64,000 nucleotides of DNA from Microbacterium sp. SORGH_AS_0888 (GCF_030818905.1 NZ_JAUTAZ010000001.1:1116001-1180000), one strand, 5' to 3'. Positions 16,281 through 25,001 are shown, numbered from the stretch's first letter. The notes: generated by a model not told the origin, from the letters alone. Made by a program: numbers and translations.

Positions 16281-17633
16281 ATGCCTGATGACGAGACCGC
16301 GCCACCCCTGGGCTATACGCCCGAACCGCTCGAGCCGCGCCGCGTGGTGATCGAGTTCGACGTCCTCGCCCGCTCGGACGCCGAAGCGGAGCACATGGTT
16401 CAGGAGGTGCTGATCGCGGAGTTCGCCGGACTGCCGGATCAACTTCGCACGGACGGGGACCGTGTGTTCGGGGAGGACTTCGGCGACGACGTCTCCCACA
16501 TCTTCTCCTGGGCCCCAGGCCCCGCCACCGCGCTGGGCGCGGGTGCGATGGGGGTGCCGTCGGTGGAGTGGGCGGCGCTTGAGGGGTCGGGGATCCCGGA
16601 GATCGTCGCCGGAATGTTTCCACCCGAACCCGCTGAGGCCGACTACCGGCGCCCGGACGGGACGGTGGACGTTGACAGGCTGGAGGATGCACGGGAGCAG
16701 TGGCGCGACGAATGCCTCGATCTCGCCGTGGCCGCCTCGCGCCTGCCAGAGGCGCTCAAGGGGATCGACCGTGCCGAGCGGGTACGCGCCGGGTTGATCG
16801 AATTGTTGGAGCGAGATCCGCTGCCGGTAGAGCCGAGGAAGGAGGATTACCTCGTGACGGTGTCCCCGAGCTATGAGGGCGAGTACGAGGACGCCCGTTA
16901 CCGGTGGGACCACGTCCAGTGGGAAGCGGACTTCAAAGCCGCCGCTCTTCGCCATGAGACCGCCCTACGGGACCTCCTTACCGAGAACGGACAGCCGTCG
17001 TCTACCGTGGCAGAGTTCGGTGTCGTCGCGCCGGCCGATCTGCTCGCGATCCAGACGCTCCGCGAGCTCGTCGAACACGACACGACCGGCCCCAGTGCAT
17101 CGCTGCTACCCGTTCCTGTGCAGGAGCAGCTGAAGGCCATGCTGTTCGCCGCCGACCCCGACGTGCGGGTTCCGGATCCGGATGACCCGGCGGGGCCGCC
17201 GATCTATGAAGGGCCCGCGTCGGACGCGCACGCATGGATCGACAGGGGTGTGTATGACGCGACCGGGCCGGACGGGCAGGGCGAGTTCCGGCTCGTCGTC
17301 GGACCCGTCCCTAATGGGCGCGAGCGGACGGCGTCGGCGGCGTTCCCGCCGGCGGAGCACGACAGCACGGTCGTGAACGAGATCGCCCGAATCCTCGAAC
17401 AGCACACCGAGAACCACACCCCAGCCGAGGTGCTCGCGCAGATCAACCAGGCGATCCTCCACACAGGCCGTACCGGCATGCTGACCCCGCAACCTGTAGA
17501 GCCGCCGACGCTGCTCGAGCGCGGCGGACTGCTCAGCGAACTCCTCGCCGAACGGGAACGCCGACTCAGCCCCGAACCCGACGATCCGGACCGCCCCGCA
17601 CCGGGCGGAAAACCACCTGGGCGCAGCTTCTGA
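16281..17633 (+). CDS. Unknown 450-residue protein of the element
   Basis: Start is firm: AAAGGAGGT lies 8 bases before ATG 16281. The protein is acidic and soluble, with no signal peptide or membrane helix. It has three parts that look separable: about 1-110 (with an FDVLARSDAEAEHMV segment), a helical middle at about 130-260 rich in charged residues, and a C-terminal part with a helix VVNEIARILEQHTENHTPAE near residue 370 followed by a Pro-rich tail. No catalytic motif is recognised. It lies upstream of the replication genes and lacks the CG(C/T)ACCT motif in its 5' gap. Confidence 0.7.
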   Translation: MPDDETAPPLGYTPEPLEPRRVVIEFDVLARSDAEAEHMVQEVLIAEFAGLPDQLRTDGDRVFGEDFGDDVSHIFSWAPGPATALGAGAMGVPSVEWAALEGSGIPEIVAGMFPPEPAEADYRRPDGTVDVDRLEDAREQWRDECLDLAVAASRLPEALKGIDRAERVRAGLIELLERDPLPVEPRKEDYLVTVSPSYEGEYEDARYRWDHVQWEADFKAAALRHETALRDLLTENGQPSSTVAEFGVVAPADLLAIQTLRELVEHDTTGPSASLLPVPVQEQLKAMLFAADPDVRVPDPDDPAGPPIYEGPASDAHAWIDRGVYDATGPDGQGEFRLVVGPVPNGRERTASAAFPPAEHDSTVVNEIARILEQHTENHTPAEVLAQINQAILHTGRTGMLTPQPVEPPTLLERGGLLSELLAERERRLSPEPDDPDRPAPGGKPPGRSF

Positions 17634-17640
17634 TCTGTCG

Positions 17641-17725
17641 ACGTGGCGACGCGCGAGTTGACGATTTCTGGCATGTTCCAGACTTTTCCGCGCATCCTGC
17701 CAGGAATCGCTCGCGTTGGCAGGAC
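17641..17725. other. Less GC-rich gap with inverted repeat upstream of Prim-Pol
   Basis: The gap 17634-17883 holds no gene. Within it TCCTGCCA at 17695-17702 pairs with TGGCAGGA at 17717-17724, and next to it is the window's local AT-richer patch with TTGACG at 17659. The place directly upstream of the replication protein suits a promoter or a replication origin; neither can be proved here. Confidence 0.3.
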
Positions 17726-17810
17726 GACGGCGGGTAGGGGTTGAGGTCTCTCGTCTCCCGAGAATGCTCGTGAGCCGGCAACACCCGACCCCGGTCGGTG
17801 GCATTGCTGC

Positions 17811-17825
17811 CGCACCTTCCAGGTG
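17811..17825 (+). promoter_or_regulatory. Element motif CGCACCT, site 2
   Basis: CGCACCTTCCAGGTG, 58 bases before the Prim-Pol start. CACCT-TCC-AGGTG is a perfect palindrome, the most symmetrical copy of the set. Confidence 0.55.
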
Positions 17826-17883
17826 ACACGGCGCACGAGCATCCCACCCCTCGTGCGCCGTGTCCCGGAAGGAGGTGCTGCTC

Positions 17884-18783
17884 GTGACCGTTCCCGACCC
17901 TACCGGCTGGAACCTGCCCACCACCCTTCCCGGTGCTCACCTCGATGCGGCGCTCGCCTACGCGGCGGCGGGTGTGTCGGTGTTCCCGTGCGCGCCGAGC
18001 GCGAAGACGCCACTGACGACGCGCGGGTTCCACGATGCGACGACAGATCCTCGGCGGATCCGGTCGTGGTGGTCATGGATGCCGGAGGCGAACATCGCCC
18101 TGCGCACCGGCACCCGCATCGATGTCGTCGACGTGGACGTGCACGGCGTCGGCAACGGGTTCCCGGTGCTGCGGACGCTGCAACGAGACGGGCTGATCGA
18201 CGGGTGGGGCGCGGCGGTCCGCTCCCCGTCCGGCGGCCTGCACCTCTACTACCCGTCCGACCCGAACCGTCCACAAGGGTCGTGGTCGCGTGGACGGTCG
18301 CATGTGGACTTCCGTGGCACCGGCGGCTACATCATCGCCCCGCCTTCCACCATCACCGCCCCGGACGGCACGACCGCGGCATACGAGATGATCGCGCACG
18401 GGCGGCGCCCGAGACCGGTCGACGCCGACACGCTCCGCGACATCCTCACCCCAACGCCACCACCGGCCCCCCAGCGCCAGCTCCCGTCGGGCGGGGTGGA
18501 CGAGCAGATCGCCGAGCGCCTCTCCGACTGGGTCGCACGGCTGGCGGAGGGCAACCGGAACGCCGGGTTGTTCTGGGCGGCGTGCCGCCTCGCCGAAGCC
18601 GGGCTCAGCGAAGACGAGACGACCGCCGCCCTCGAGACTGCGGCGCTGTCGACCGGGCTGGAGGTGCGGGAGACGCGCGGTACGATCCACTCCGCCCACC
18701 GCACCATTACCGGCAGCAACAGCGGCGGCGCCGTGTCCTCATCATCCGGACGGGCATCCGCAAGTCCGGAGGCCGGGCGATGA
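17884..18783 (+). CDS. Bifunctional DNA primase/polymerase (Prim-Pol)
   Basis: A 299-residue protein of the archaeo-eukaryotic primase superfamily (PF09250). The N-terminal AALAYAAAGVSVFPCAPSAK is followed by the metal-binding VVDVDVHG near residue 80, the SPSGGLHLYY strand near residue 117 and DFRGTGGYIIAPPS near residue 142. It would prime and extend DNA during replication of the excised circle. GTG 17884 has AAGGAGGTG just upstream. It is shorter than Prim-Pol/helicase fusions and no helicase is adjacent, so host helicase must be used. Its stop overlaps the DUF2637 start (ATGA). Confidence 0.88.
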   Translation: MTVPDPTGWNLPTTLPGAHLDAALAYAAAGVSVFPCAPSAKTPLTTRGFHDATTDPRRIRSWWSWMPEANIALRTGTRIDVVDVDVHGVGNGFPVLRTLQRDGLIDGWGAAVRSPSGGLHLYYPSDPNRPQGSWSRGRSHVDFRGTGGYIIAPPSTITAPDGTTAAYEMIAHGRRPRPVDADTLRDILTPTPPPAPQRQLPSGGVDEQIAERLSDWVARLAEGNRNAGLFWAACRLAEAGLSEDETTAALETAALSTGLEVRETRGTIHSAHRTITGSNSGGAVSSSSGRASASPEAGR

Positions 18784-19562
18784 CCTCCCTCGAACAGCAC
18801 CCGCCCCAGCAGACCGTCGGCCGAGTATCCGGCGGGCCCGGCGGCGGGGTGACCCGTGGCGTGGTGACGCTCGCTGTCGCCGGGACGGTGCTGCTGGCGT
18901 TGGGGGCGTTCTGGCTGTCGTTCACGACCCTCCGGGATCTCGCCGTGCTCTCCGGGATCCCCGAGGGGCAAGCATGGGTGTGGCCGTTGATCGTCGACGG
19001 GGTGATCCTCGAGGCGACGATCAGCGTCGTCGCGCTGCGCAACTCCGCCCGCCCCGCGCGGCGATTCGCGTGGGTGCTGCTCGCCGCCGGCGCCGGAGTA
19101 TCCGTCGCAGCGAACATCACCCACGCGATCGTCACCGCCCACACCCAGGTCCCGGCGCTCATCGCGTCGCTGGTCGCGTCCGTGCCCCCACTGGTGCTCC
19201 TGGCGATGACCCACCTCACCGTCGAACTCACCCGCAACAGCGCACAGCCATCCGAGGCGCCGAGAAGCCGCCCGGATGCCTTGCCGCCGCTCTCCAGCGG
19301 CGAAGGATACGAGCGGGATCGTGCCTGGCGCGCGGACGCGAGCACGGACACCCCGACCGCGCGCGCCGAGCCGCAGGATGAGCCCGGGCCGGTCGGGTCG
19401 GGGATGCCGCGTCGGCGGGAGCTGCGGGAGCGGGCGCGGGAGTTGCGTGCGCGGGGGTTGTCGCGTCGTGCGGTGGCGGCGGAGCTCGGGGTGCATCCGA
19501 CGACGGTCGGCCGGTGGGAGCACGCACCTGACCGTCAACAGGACGGAGCAGACGATGACTGA
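18780..19562 (+). CDS. DUF2637 membrane protein with C-terminal helix-turn-helix
   Basis: A 260-residue protein with four hydrophobic helices at about residues 28-48, 58-78, 88-108 and 114-132, matching the DUF2637 (SpdB-like) region found in actinobacterial plasmids and integrated elements. After a polar linker, residues of about 210-245 read RARGLSRRAVAAELGVHPTT, a helix-turn-helix. So it joins a membrane domain to a DNA-binding domain; proteins of this type are linked to plasmid spread or stability. ATG 18780 overlaps the Prim-Pol stop; the end overlaps the next gene by 8 bases. Confidence 0.8.
   Translation: MTSLEQHPPQQTVGRVSGGPGGGVTRGVVTLAVAGTVLLALGAFWLSFTTLRDLAVLSGIPEGQAWVWPLIVDGVILEATISVVALRNSARPARRFAWVLLAAGAGVSVAANITHAIVTAHTQVPALIASLVASVPPLVLLAMTHLTVELTRNSAQPSEAPRSRPDALPPLSSGEGYERDRAWRADASTDTPTARAEPQDEPGPVGSGMPRRRELRERARELRARGLSRRAVAAELGVHPTTVGRWEHAPDRQQDGADDD
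19523..19538 (+). promoter_or_regulatory. Element motif CGCACCT, site 3 (inside a gene)
   Basis: CGCACCTGACCGTCAA lies in the last codons of the DUF2637 gene, 16 bases before the next start at 19555. It is the only copy in the set that overlaps coding sequence. Confidence 0.35.
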
Positions 19563-19998
19563 CCCCACCCCGCCAACGGCCCACCCAGCGGATCTGGACT
19601 CGCGCGACCCAGGCACCGACCGGCCTCTGGACGAGGACCGGGAGGCCGACACCAGCGAGCACACCCCGGAGGGTGATCCGGAGCGGGCGTCCCCGTTCGC
19701 GACCCGCGGCGACCCCAGCACCACGACCACCGCCGACGCTCCGGAGGGGCCGCAGCCTGCCGGGGTGCGGTGGGTGCGGCCGACCGACCTCGCAGCCCAG
19801 GCCGGCGCGGCCGTGCTCGCCCGGGGCGCAGCCGCGAACACGCAGCTACATGACGCCGTCGCCGACGGGCTGCGTGAGCTGCGCGCGAACCTCGCCGACC
19901 GGCTCGCCCACCGCCAGACGCACCTCGAACCGGAAGCTACGACGACGGGCCCGACGACGCGGGAGCGCCCGCTCGCCAGGACGGGGGTGAGCCGGTGA
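19555..19998 (+). CDS. Unknown hydrophilic protein
   Basis: A 147-residue protein. The first 60 residues are acidic and low in complexity (Thr, Asp, Glu, Pro); the second part from about residue 70 has a helix with LAAQAGAAVLARGAA and ELRANLADRLAHRQTHL. ATG 19555 overlaps the end of the DUF2637 gene, so it is translated with it. It may be an adaptor of the DUF2637 protein; no domain is recognised. Confidence 0.65.
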   Translation: MTDPTPPTAHPADLDSRDPGTDRPLDEDREADTSEHTPEGDPERASPFATRGDPSTTTTADAPEGPQPAGVRWVRPTDLAAQAGAAVLARGAAANTQLHDAVADGLRELRANLADRLAHRQTHLEPEATTTGPTTRERPLARTGVSR

Positions 19999-20201
19999 CC
20001 TCTCACTGTCCTGGCCGCACCCGACTGCCAGAACACACCCGCACCCCGTAACCACAACCGCCGCCGGCTGCCTCACCGTCGCACCAGCCGGCACCACACG
20101 CAGACCCCCATCACCAGGGCCGGTCTGACGGTCCCGCTCGCCCTCTCGCAGCCCGCCCAGCTCGGTACGAGGCAGAGACGGGGTCGTGTCGGGACGGGTG
20201 T

Positions 20202-20216
20202 CGCACCTTCCAGATA
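20202..20216 (+). promoter_or_regulatory. Element motif CGCACCT, site 4
   Basis: CGCACCTTCCAGATA, 31 bases before the ATG at 20248, preceded by GGGTGT so that GGTG-TCG-CACC is also symmetrical. Confidence 0.5.
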
Positions 20217-20247
20217 CCGACGGATTCTTCATCTTCAGGGAGTCACC

Positions 20248-21066
20248 ATGAACCCGACACCATCGGGCCCGGATTTCACGACCAGCGAGGGCCTGCGCGC
20301 GCTGCTGCGGGAACTGAACGAGCACGACGCGTGGGCGACGAGCCCGGTCGCGGCTGAGCTGATGGCCTACGCCACCCGCAAGTACGCACCCCTCGCGAAG
20401 GCCTGGCACCGGGCCCCGGAGGACGCCGCCTACGAGGCGTTCATCGCGATGCGCAAGCGCACCACCACCAAGGCGGATGACCCGTGGGCGGCGATCACCC
20501 GCGCGGTCGCGCTCGGCATCGCCGCCGAAGTCCACGCCGACCGCAACATGACCAGCCAGGACAAGGCCCGCCGTCCCGAGAGGCGTCCCGACGAGGAACC
20601 GGTGCGCGCCGGGCACTACGAGGAGTTCTTCTACGACATCCACCCCCACACCCCGCCCCTCGCCGATGCGGCGGATGGGGATCATTCGGTGGATCGGGTG
20701 ATCCGCGCGACGTGCGTGTTCCTCGTCCTGACCGACTGGCCTGCCCGTCCCGTCGAGCAGGCCGTGGAGTACATCGCCCACCGCGCCACCGGCCTGTCCT
20801 CCGGCGATTCCGCCGTCGACGTCGTCTCCCGCGACCTGCACATCGCCCTGCGCCTCGGATACACGCCCGAAGCCTGGGCAGCACTGGTGCGGCTCGTGGT
20901 CGGCACGAACACCGGCCGGCGCCGCACCGGGCAGTACGGACTGTTCGCCCGTGTGCTCCTCGGCGATGACGTCGCCGACCTGCTCCGCGACGATGACCTC
21001 GTTGCGGCGTCCCGCCGGAGCGCGCACGTACCTGACAAGTGGGAGCGAAACGGGGGTGTGTCATGA
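20248..21066 (+). CDS. Unknown protein with weak resemblance to sigma-factor region 2
   Basis: A 272-residue soluble protein. Residues 40-95 hold APEDAAYEAFIAMRKR and DDPWAAITRAVALGIAAE, which recall the PEDAxQEAF and WL-TVA helices of sigma-70 region 2. The middle (about 150-185) has a CVFLVLTDWPARPVEQAVEY helix and the end holds short basic helices that could read DNA. The likeness is by eye and weak. Its ATG has AGGGAG upstream, and its stop overlaps the ParB-like gene (ATGA), so the two are coupled. A DNA-binding or regulatory role for the element is possible. Confidence 0.65.
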   Translation: MNPTPSGPDFTTSEGLRALLRELNEHDAWATSPVAAELMAYATRKYAPLAKAWHRAPEDAAYEAFIAMRKRTTTKADDPWAAITRAVALGIAAEVHADRNMTSQDKARRPERRPDEEPVRAGHYEEFFYDIHPHTPPLADAADGDHSVDRVIRATCVFLVLTDWPARPVEQAVEYIAHRATGLSSGDSAVDVVSRDLHIALRLGYTPEAWAALVRLVVGTNTGRRRTGQYGLFARVLLGDDVADLLRDDDLVAASRRSAHVPDKWERNGGVS

Positions 21067-22250
21067 GCCGTGGGCATCTGGTGCTCGAGCACGCGATCGA
21101 CCAGATCACCGAGGGCCACTCCTACCGCCGCGACCTCGGCGACCTGGAGGAGCTGACGGAGTCTGTCCGCCGGTTCGGGCTGCTCTCACCGATCGTGATC
21201 ACCACCGGCAACGTCCTCATCTCCGGCAACCGGCGCCTGGCCGTCATGCGCACCCTCGGGCACCGCACCGTGCCCGTCTGGATCGTCCCCGGGGTCTCAG
21301 ACAAGCTGTCGATGGTCCTCGCGATCCAAGACGAGAACACCCTCCACAAGATGCTCGCCCCACTCGAGCAAGCCGAGCTCTACGCAGAGCTGAAAGAGCT
21401 CTACGCGGAAGAGAACGCCCGCAAGCAGGAAGCCACCCAGTTCGGTGCGACCACACCGTCCGAGTCGCCGAGCGGGGGCGTGCCCCCGTCCCAGGGTTCG
21501 GGTGGGGGTAACGGTGGTGTCGATTCGACACCACCGTTACCCCCGAGAGGTGAGGGGCAGAAGACGCGGGTGCAGGCGGCGAAGGCCGTCACCGGGCGGG
21601 ACTCGCACGGGATGCTCGACCAGGTCGTGGAACTGAAGCAGATCGCTGCCAGCGAGGCGGAGCACCCCGAGGTGCGGCAGGCGGCAGCCGAGGCGCTGCT
21701 GGAGTTGAACACGGACGGGAAGGTCAACGGCCGGTTCCTGCGGGTGAAGCTGCTGCAGGCGATCCACACGCTGCGCCGGTGGGCGACGCACCCGGATGAA
21801 CCCGACCCCGTCCGTGCGGCGGCCACGTCAGAGCTCGCCCTGCTGGAAGGGCAGGAGCATCCGAAGGACGCGCTGAAGGAAGCCACCCGTGCGATCGGGT
21901 ACCTCACCCAGCTGCGCGCAGACGTCGCAGCCGCAGCCGGGCCGGCCGGGTGGAAGGACGCGGATCCGCTGCTGCGGGAGAAGCACGCGATCCGCAAGCT
22001 CGTCGACCTGCTCCGCCGCGAGCACGGCTGGTGGGACCGCTACGACCCCGCCGACTTCGGGAAGTACGCCGACGACGAGCAGTGGGAGCTCGTCGAGACC
22101 TGCATCACCGAAGCCGCCCGATTCCTCGACCACGCCCGCACCGCCCGCGATCACGCCACTGCTCACCACGAGGTCGATGCTGAGGACGAGGACGCGGACG
22201 GTCCTGCTGACGGAGACTCCTCGGAGGGGGTGCCCGGTGCCGACGTATGA
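21063..22250 (+). CDS. ParB/Srx-domain protein
   Basis: A 395-residue protein. The ParB N-terminal fold is at residues 5-100, with ELTESVRRFGLLSPIVITTG and the box LISGNRRLAVMRTLG (the GERRxxA-like segment), then a DENTLHKMLAPLEQAELY segment as in ParB proteins. A Gly/Ser/Pro linker at about 138-165 joins it to a helical C-terminal half. The linker is encoded by two palindromes, one of 41 bp. A CTP-switch ParB role in partition or in regulation is the family expectation; no ParA gene is next to it. Confidence 0.83.
   Translation: MSRGHLVLEHAIDQITEGHSYRRDLGDLEELTESVRRFGLLSPIVITTGNVLISGNRRLAVMRTLGHRTVPVWIVPGVSDKLSMVLAIQDENTLHKMLAPLEQAELYAELKELYAEENARKQEATQFGATTPSESPSGGVPPSQGSGGGNGGVDSTPPLPPRGEGQKTRVQAAKAVTGRDSHGMLDQVVELKQIAASEAEHPEVRQAAAEALLELNTDGKVNGRFLRVKLLQAIHTLRRWATHPDEPDPVRAAATSELALLEGQEHPKDALKEATRAIGYLTQLRADVAAAAGPAGWKDADPLLREKHAIRKLVDLLRREHGWWDRYDPADFGKYADDEQWELVETCITEAARFLDHARTARDHATAHHEVDAEDEDADGPADGDSSEGVPGADV
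21473..21544. repeat. Two palindromes inside the ParB-like gene, one of 41 bp and perfect
   Basis: CGGGGGC (21473-21479) and GCCCCCG (21482-21488) form a first stem. The arm at 21504-21523, beginning GGGGGTAACGG, is the exact reverse complement of the arm at 21525-21544 with one base (21524) between, a 20-bp perfect dyad. Both lie in the linker-coding region, where protein constraint is low. A ParB-binding (parS-like) site, a transfer-origin hairpin or an inserted palindromic element are all possible. Confidence 0.85.
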
Positions 22251-22683
22251 GGACCCGAAGCGGGATGCGGACGAGCTGGCCGAGACCGCGCGGGCGCTCG
22301 CATACGCCACCCGGTTCGTCGACACCCCGGCCGATACGTACGAGGTGCTCGGGGCGCTGCATCTGTCGTTTACCAGGCTGCAGCAGGGCCTCGTCCAGCT
22401 CGCCGCCTGGCACCAGTCGCACCGGGAGGACGCGGCGACCGACGATGGGGACCGCCACACCGGGAACACCCACACGACGAAGGCCGCAGCATGGCTCTCC
22501 GCGGCAGCCGCGGCCGTCGGGCAGGCCGCCGACACGGTGATGGCTGCGCAGGGCGAGAACGGGCACATCGCCTGGCGACCTGTCCGTTCGACCGTGCTGT
22601 CCGAAGTGCTTGAGGAACGCGCCGCTGCTCTCGACCCCGTCCCGAGCCGCAGTCCGCATGGCGTGGTGAGAGGCGTGGCGTGA
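22237..22683 (+). CDS. Unknown helical protein
   Basis: A 148-residue protein, mainly helical by composition, with DADELAETARALAYATRFVD and an alanine-rich WLSAAAAAVGQAADTV segment. GTG 22237 is preceded by GGAGGGGGT and overlaps the end of the ParB-like gene by 14 bases, so it is coupled to it. It could form coiled coils and assist the ParB-like protein. No domain recognised. Confidence 0.65.
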   Translation: MPTYEDPKRDADELAETARALAYATRFVDTPADTYEVLGALHLSFTRLQQGLVQLAAWHQSHREDAATDDGDRHTGNTHTTKAAAWLSAAAAAVGQAADTVMAAQGENGHIAWRPVRSTVLSEVLEERAAALDPVPSRSPHGVVRGVA

Positions 22684-22713
22684 CGAGGTAGGACCGCGGG
22701 TCGACAGGGGTGG

Positions 22714-22728
22714 CGCACCTACCGGGTG
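22714..22728 (+). promoter_or_regulatory. Element motif CGCACCT, site 5
   Basis: CGCACCTACCGGGTG, 36 bases before the ATG at 22765, again with GGGTGG directly upstream. Confidence 0.5.
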
Positions 22729-22764
22729 TGCCACCCCTTGTCGTTCCCGGGAAGGAACCCTGTC

Positions 22765-23454
22765 ATGTCGTCACCTCTCACCGATGACCGCCTGCGCCGG
22801 CGGCGCCGGCTGATCATCACCCTCACCGCGACCGGCCTGGTCGTCCTGACCTTCGCCGGCGTCGGCATCTACGGGTTCGTCGCCCGCCCCGACCAGACCC
22901 CGCCACCGGTCGCCACGAGCAGCACGCCCGTGACCCCGACCGTGAGCCCGAGCGCCCAGCCCACGGTCGGGGCGTTGCCGGGGCTGCCTGCGACGGATGA
23001 CCCGCAGGAGTACGCGGGAGCGGTCGCGCATGCCCTGTTCGACTGGGACACCTTCACCCTTCACACCCCCGCCGACCACCGCGCCGTGCTCATCGACGAC
23101 GCGGACCCGTCCGGCACCGAGACGCCCGGCCTGGTCACCGACCTCGACGGGTACGTCCCTTCGGTTGAGACGTGGCGGGATCTGTCCGAGTACCGCACCC
23201 GGCAGTCCCTCATGATCGATCGGATCTTCGTACCGGAGCAGTGGGACGAGGCGGTCGCGGCGGCGAACGGGCAGATCACGGACGGCACGATCGCGTACAC
23301 GATCGAGGGCACCCGACACCGGGAAGGCGTCTGGTACGACGCCCCGGTCGCAAGCGACCACCCGGTCGTGTTCACCGTGTTCGTCGCGTGCGAGCCCGTG
23401 TTCGACCGGTGTCACCTGCTGCGCCTGTCCCAGCTCGACAACCCCCTCCGCTGA
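22765..23454 (+). CDS. Single-pass membrane protein of the transfer apparatus
   Basis: A 229-residue protein with a basic N-terminus (RLRRRRR), one transmembrane helix at about residues 16-38, a Thr/Pro/Ser-rich linker to about residue 70, and a globular outer domain of about 155 residues with EYAGAVAHALFDWDTF. This layout, and the place at the head of the type IV genes, resemble the VirB8/TcpC class of channel proteins. ATG 22765 with GGAAGGA upstream is preferred over a GTG at 22726, which lies in the motif. Confidence 0.65.
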   Translation: MSSPLTDDRLRRRRRLIITLTATGLVVLTFAGVGIYGFVARPDQTPPPVATSSTPVTPTVSPSAQPTVGALPGLPATDDPQEYAGAVAHALFDWDTFTLHTPADHRAVLIDDADPSGTETPGLVTDLDGYVPSVETWRDLSEYRTRQSLMIDRIFVPEQWDEAVAAANGQITDGTIAYTIEGTRHREGVWYDAPVASDHPVVFTVFVACEPVFDRCHLLRLSQLDNPLR

Positions 23455-23468
23455 GAGGGGGTGTTGTC

Positions 23469-24626
23469 GTGAAGAAGCTCCTCGCCTTCGGGCTCGTTGG
23501 GCTCCTCCTCGCACCGGTGCTCGGGCTGCTCAGCGTCGGTGTGCTCATGAACCCTGCCATCACGAGCCAGGCGGCGTGTGTCGCGTCGGATGTGCAGCTC
23601 GGTCCGGTGCCGGACGAGCTCGAGGTCACCATCGCCGGCGGGCACACGTTCACGTTGAACAAGACGCAGCTCACCCACGCCGCCACCATCATCATCACCG
23701 GCGCCGCAACACCCGGGGTCGGGCGGGACGGGATCCTCATCGCCCTGATGGCGGCGCTGACGGAATCGACGCTACGGCAGCTGGCGAACACGGGCACCTA
23801 CCCGGAGTCCGGGAACTACCCCAACGATGGCAACGGCTCCGACCACGACTCCTTAGGCCTGTTCCAGATGAGGCCGCAGTCTGGGTGGGGCACCGTCGCC
23901 GAGCTGATGGACCCGAGCTACCAGGCCGAGGCGTTCTATGGCGGACCCGACGGCCCGAACGGTGGTTCCCCGCGCGGCCTGCTCGACATCCCTGGCTGGG
24001 AACAGATGGGAAAAGGCGAAGCCGCGCAAGCCGTGGAAGTGTCGGCGTACCCGGACCGGTACAACAACTACGAGCCCGTCGCCCGCATCATCCTCGACAC
24101 CCTCACCTCCAGCCCCGAAACGAACGGCGCAGACAGGGGGATCCCGGAGACGAGCCGCCTGGTGTTCCCGCTGCCGACAGGCAGTTACGTCCGCACCGAC
24201 GGGTTCGGACCCCGCGTACACCCCATCACCGGCAAGGTCCGTCTACACGCGGGAGTGGATTGGGCAGCCCCGGACGGGACGGCGATCTTCGCCCTCGCAG
24301 ACGGTGTCGTCACCTACGCGGGCATGGTCGGCGGCACGTCCGGGCAGATCACGATCGAGCACACCATCGACGGGCACCCGGTGGCGACGATCTACATCCA
24401 TATGTGGGCGCACGGCATCCACGTCCAAGCCGGGGACCACGTGATCGCAGGTCAGCACATCGGTGACGTCGGCAGCAGCGGCCAATCCACCGGCCCTCAC
24501 CTCCATTTCGAAGTCCATCCGGGCGGTGCCGACGACCCCGCGGTCGACCCAGAGGTGTGGCTCGCAGAGCACGACGTCGCCGGTATCGACGCTCCGACCG
24601 GTGGCAGGCCCTCCTGCACCATCTGA
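23469..24626 (+). CDS. Secreted M23 peptidase with lysozyme-like domain
   Basis: A 385-residue cell-wall enzyme. A signal peptide or anchor covers residues 1-30. The domain at about 60-200 has ALMAALTESTLRQL and DHDSLGLFQMRPQSGWG, a lysozyme/transglycosylase-like fold. The C-terminal M23 domain has the zinc ligands in HAGVDWA and HLHFE, with GFGPRVHPITG before them. It would open peptidoglycan so that the conjugation channel can pass, the job of VirB1-like proteins. GTG 23469 has a GAGGGGG site upstream. Confidence 0.88.
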   Translation: MKKLLAFGLVGLLLAPVLGLLSVGVLMNPAITSQAACVASDVQLGPVPDELEVTIAGGHTFTLNKTQLTHAATIIITGAATPGVGRDGILIALMAALTESTLRQLANTGTYPESGNYPNDGNGSDHDSLGLFQMRPQSGWGTVAELMDPSYQAEAFYGGPDGPNGGSPRGLLDIPGWEQMGKGEAAQAVEVSAYPDRYNNYEPVARIILDTLTSSPETNGADRGIPETSRLVFPLPTGSYVRTDGFGPRVHPITGKVRLHAGVDWAAPDGTAIFALADGVVTYAGMVGGTSGQITIEHTIDGHPVATIYIHMWAHGIHVQAGDHVIAGQHIGDVGSSGQSTGPHLHFEVHPGGADDPAVDPEVWLAEHDVAGIDAPTGGRPSCTI

Positions 24627-24654
24627 CCGCCAGGGACGGACACGGGGCGGGTGG

Positions 24655-24669
24655 CGCACCTGACAGATG
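24655..24669 (+). promoter_or_regulatory. Element motif CGCACCT, site 6
   Basis: CGCACCTGACAGATG, 35 bases before the ATG at 24705, with GGGTGG directly upstream. Confidence 0.5.
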
Positions 24670-24704
24670 CCCGCCCGCCCCGCCGTTCGTCAGGAGCCCC
24701 ACCC

Positions 24705-25001
24705 ATGCATGTCCTTGCCACGCTGATCCAGGCCGAGAACGTCTACCCGGACCTCAGCGGCGTCGGCGGCAAGGAGACTCTATTATCCATCGTTGGGGCG
24801 CTGCTGACGTTCGTGCTGATCGTTGCCGTGCTGATGCTCATCGTCTCGGCGATCGTCTGGGCGGTCTCTTCCGACCACGGCAACTCCCACACCGCCGCGA
24901 AAAGCAAGGCAGGGCTGTTGGTCGCCGTCGGGGCTGCCGCCCTCGCAGGCGCCGGGGTCGCGTGGATGAACTTCCTTCTGAACCTCGGCGACACGCTCTA
25001 A
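24705..25001 (+). CDS. VirB2-like small membrane protein (DUF6112 type)
   Basis: A 98-residue protein with two transmembrane helices at about residues 28-52 and 66-88 joined by a short polar loop (SSDHGNSHTAAKSKA). Size and layout match VirB2/TrbC pilin subunits. ATG 24705 has CAGGAG 8 bases upstream; longer forms would translate through the CGCACCT motif. A paralogue lies at 25579, with one unknown gene between them. Confidence 0.75.
   Translation: MHVLATLIQAENVYPDLSGVGGKETLLSIVGALLTFVLIVAVLMLIVSAIVWAVSSDHGNSHTAAKSKAGLLVAVGAAALAGAGVAWMNFLLNLGDTL

Noticed and set aside
17823..19562. Single 579-residue protein ending in DUF2637
   Set aside because: The first part is an out-of-frame reading of the Prim-Pol gene; ATG 18780 overlapping the Prim-Pol stop is the natural start.
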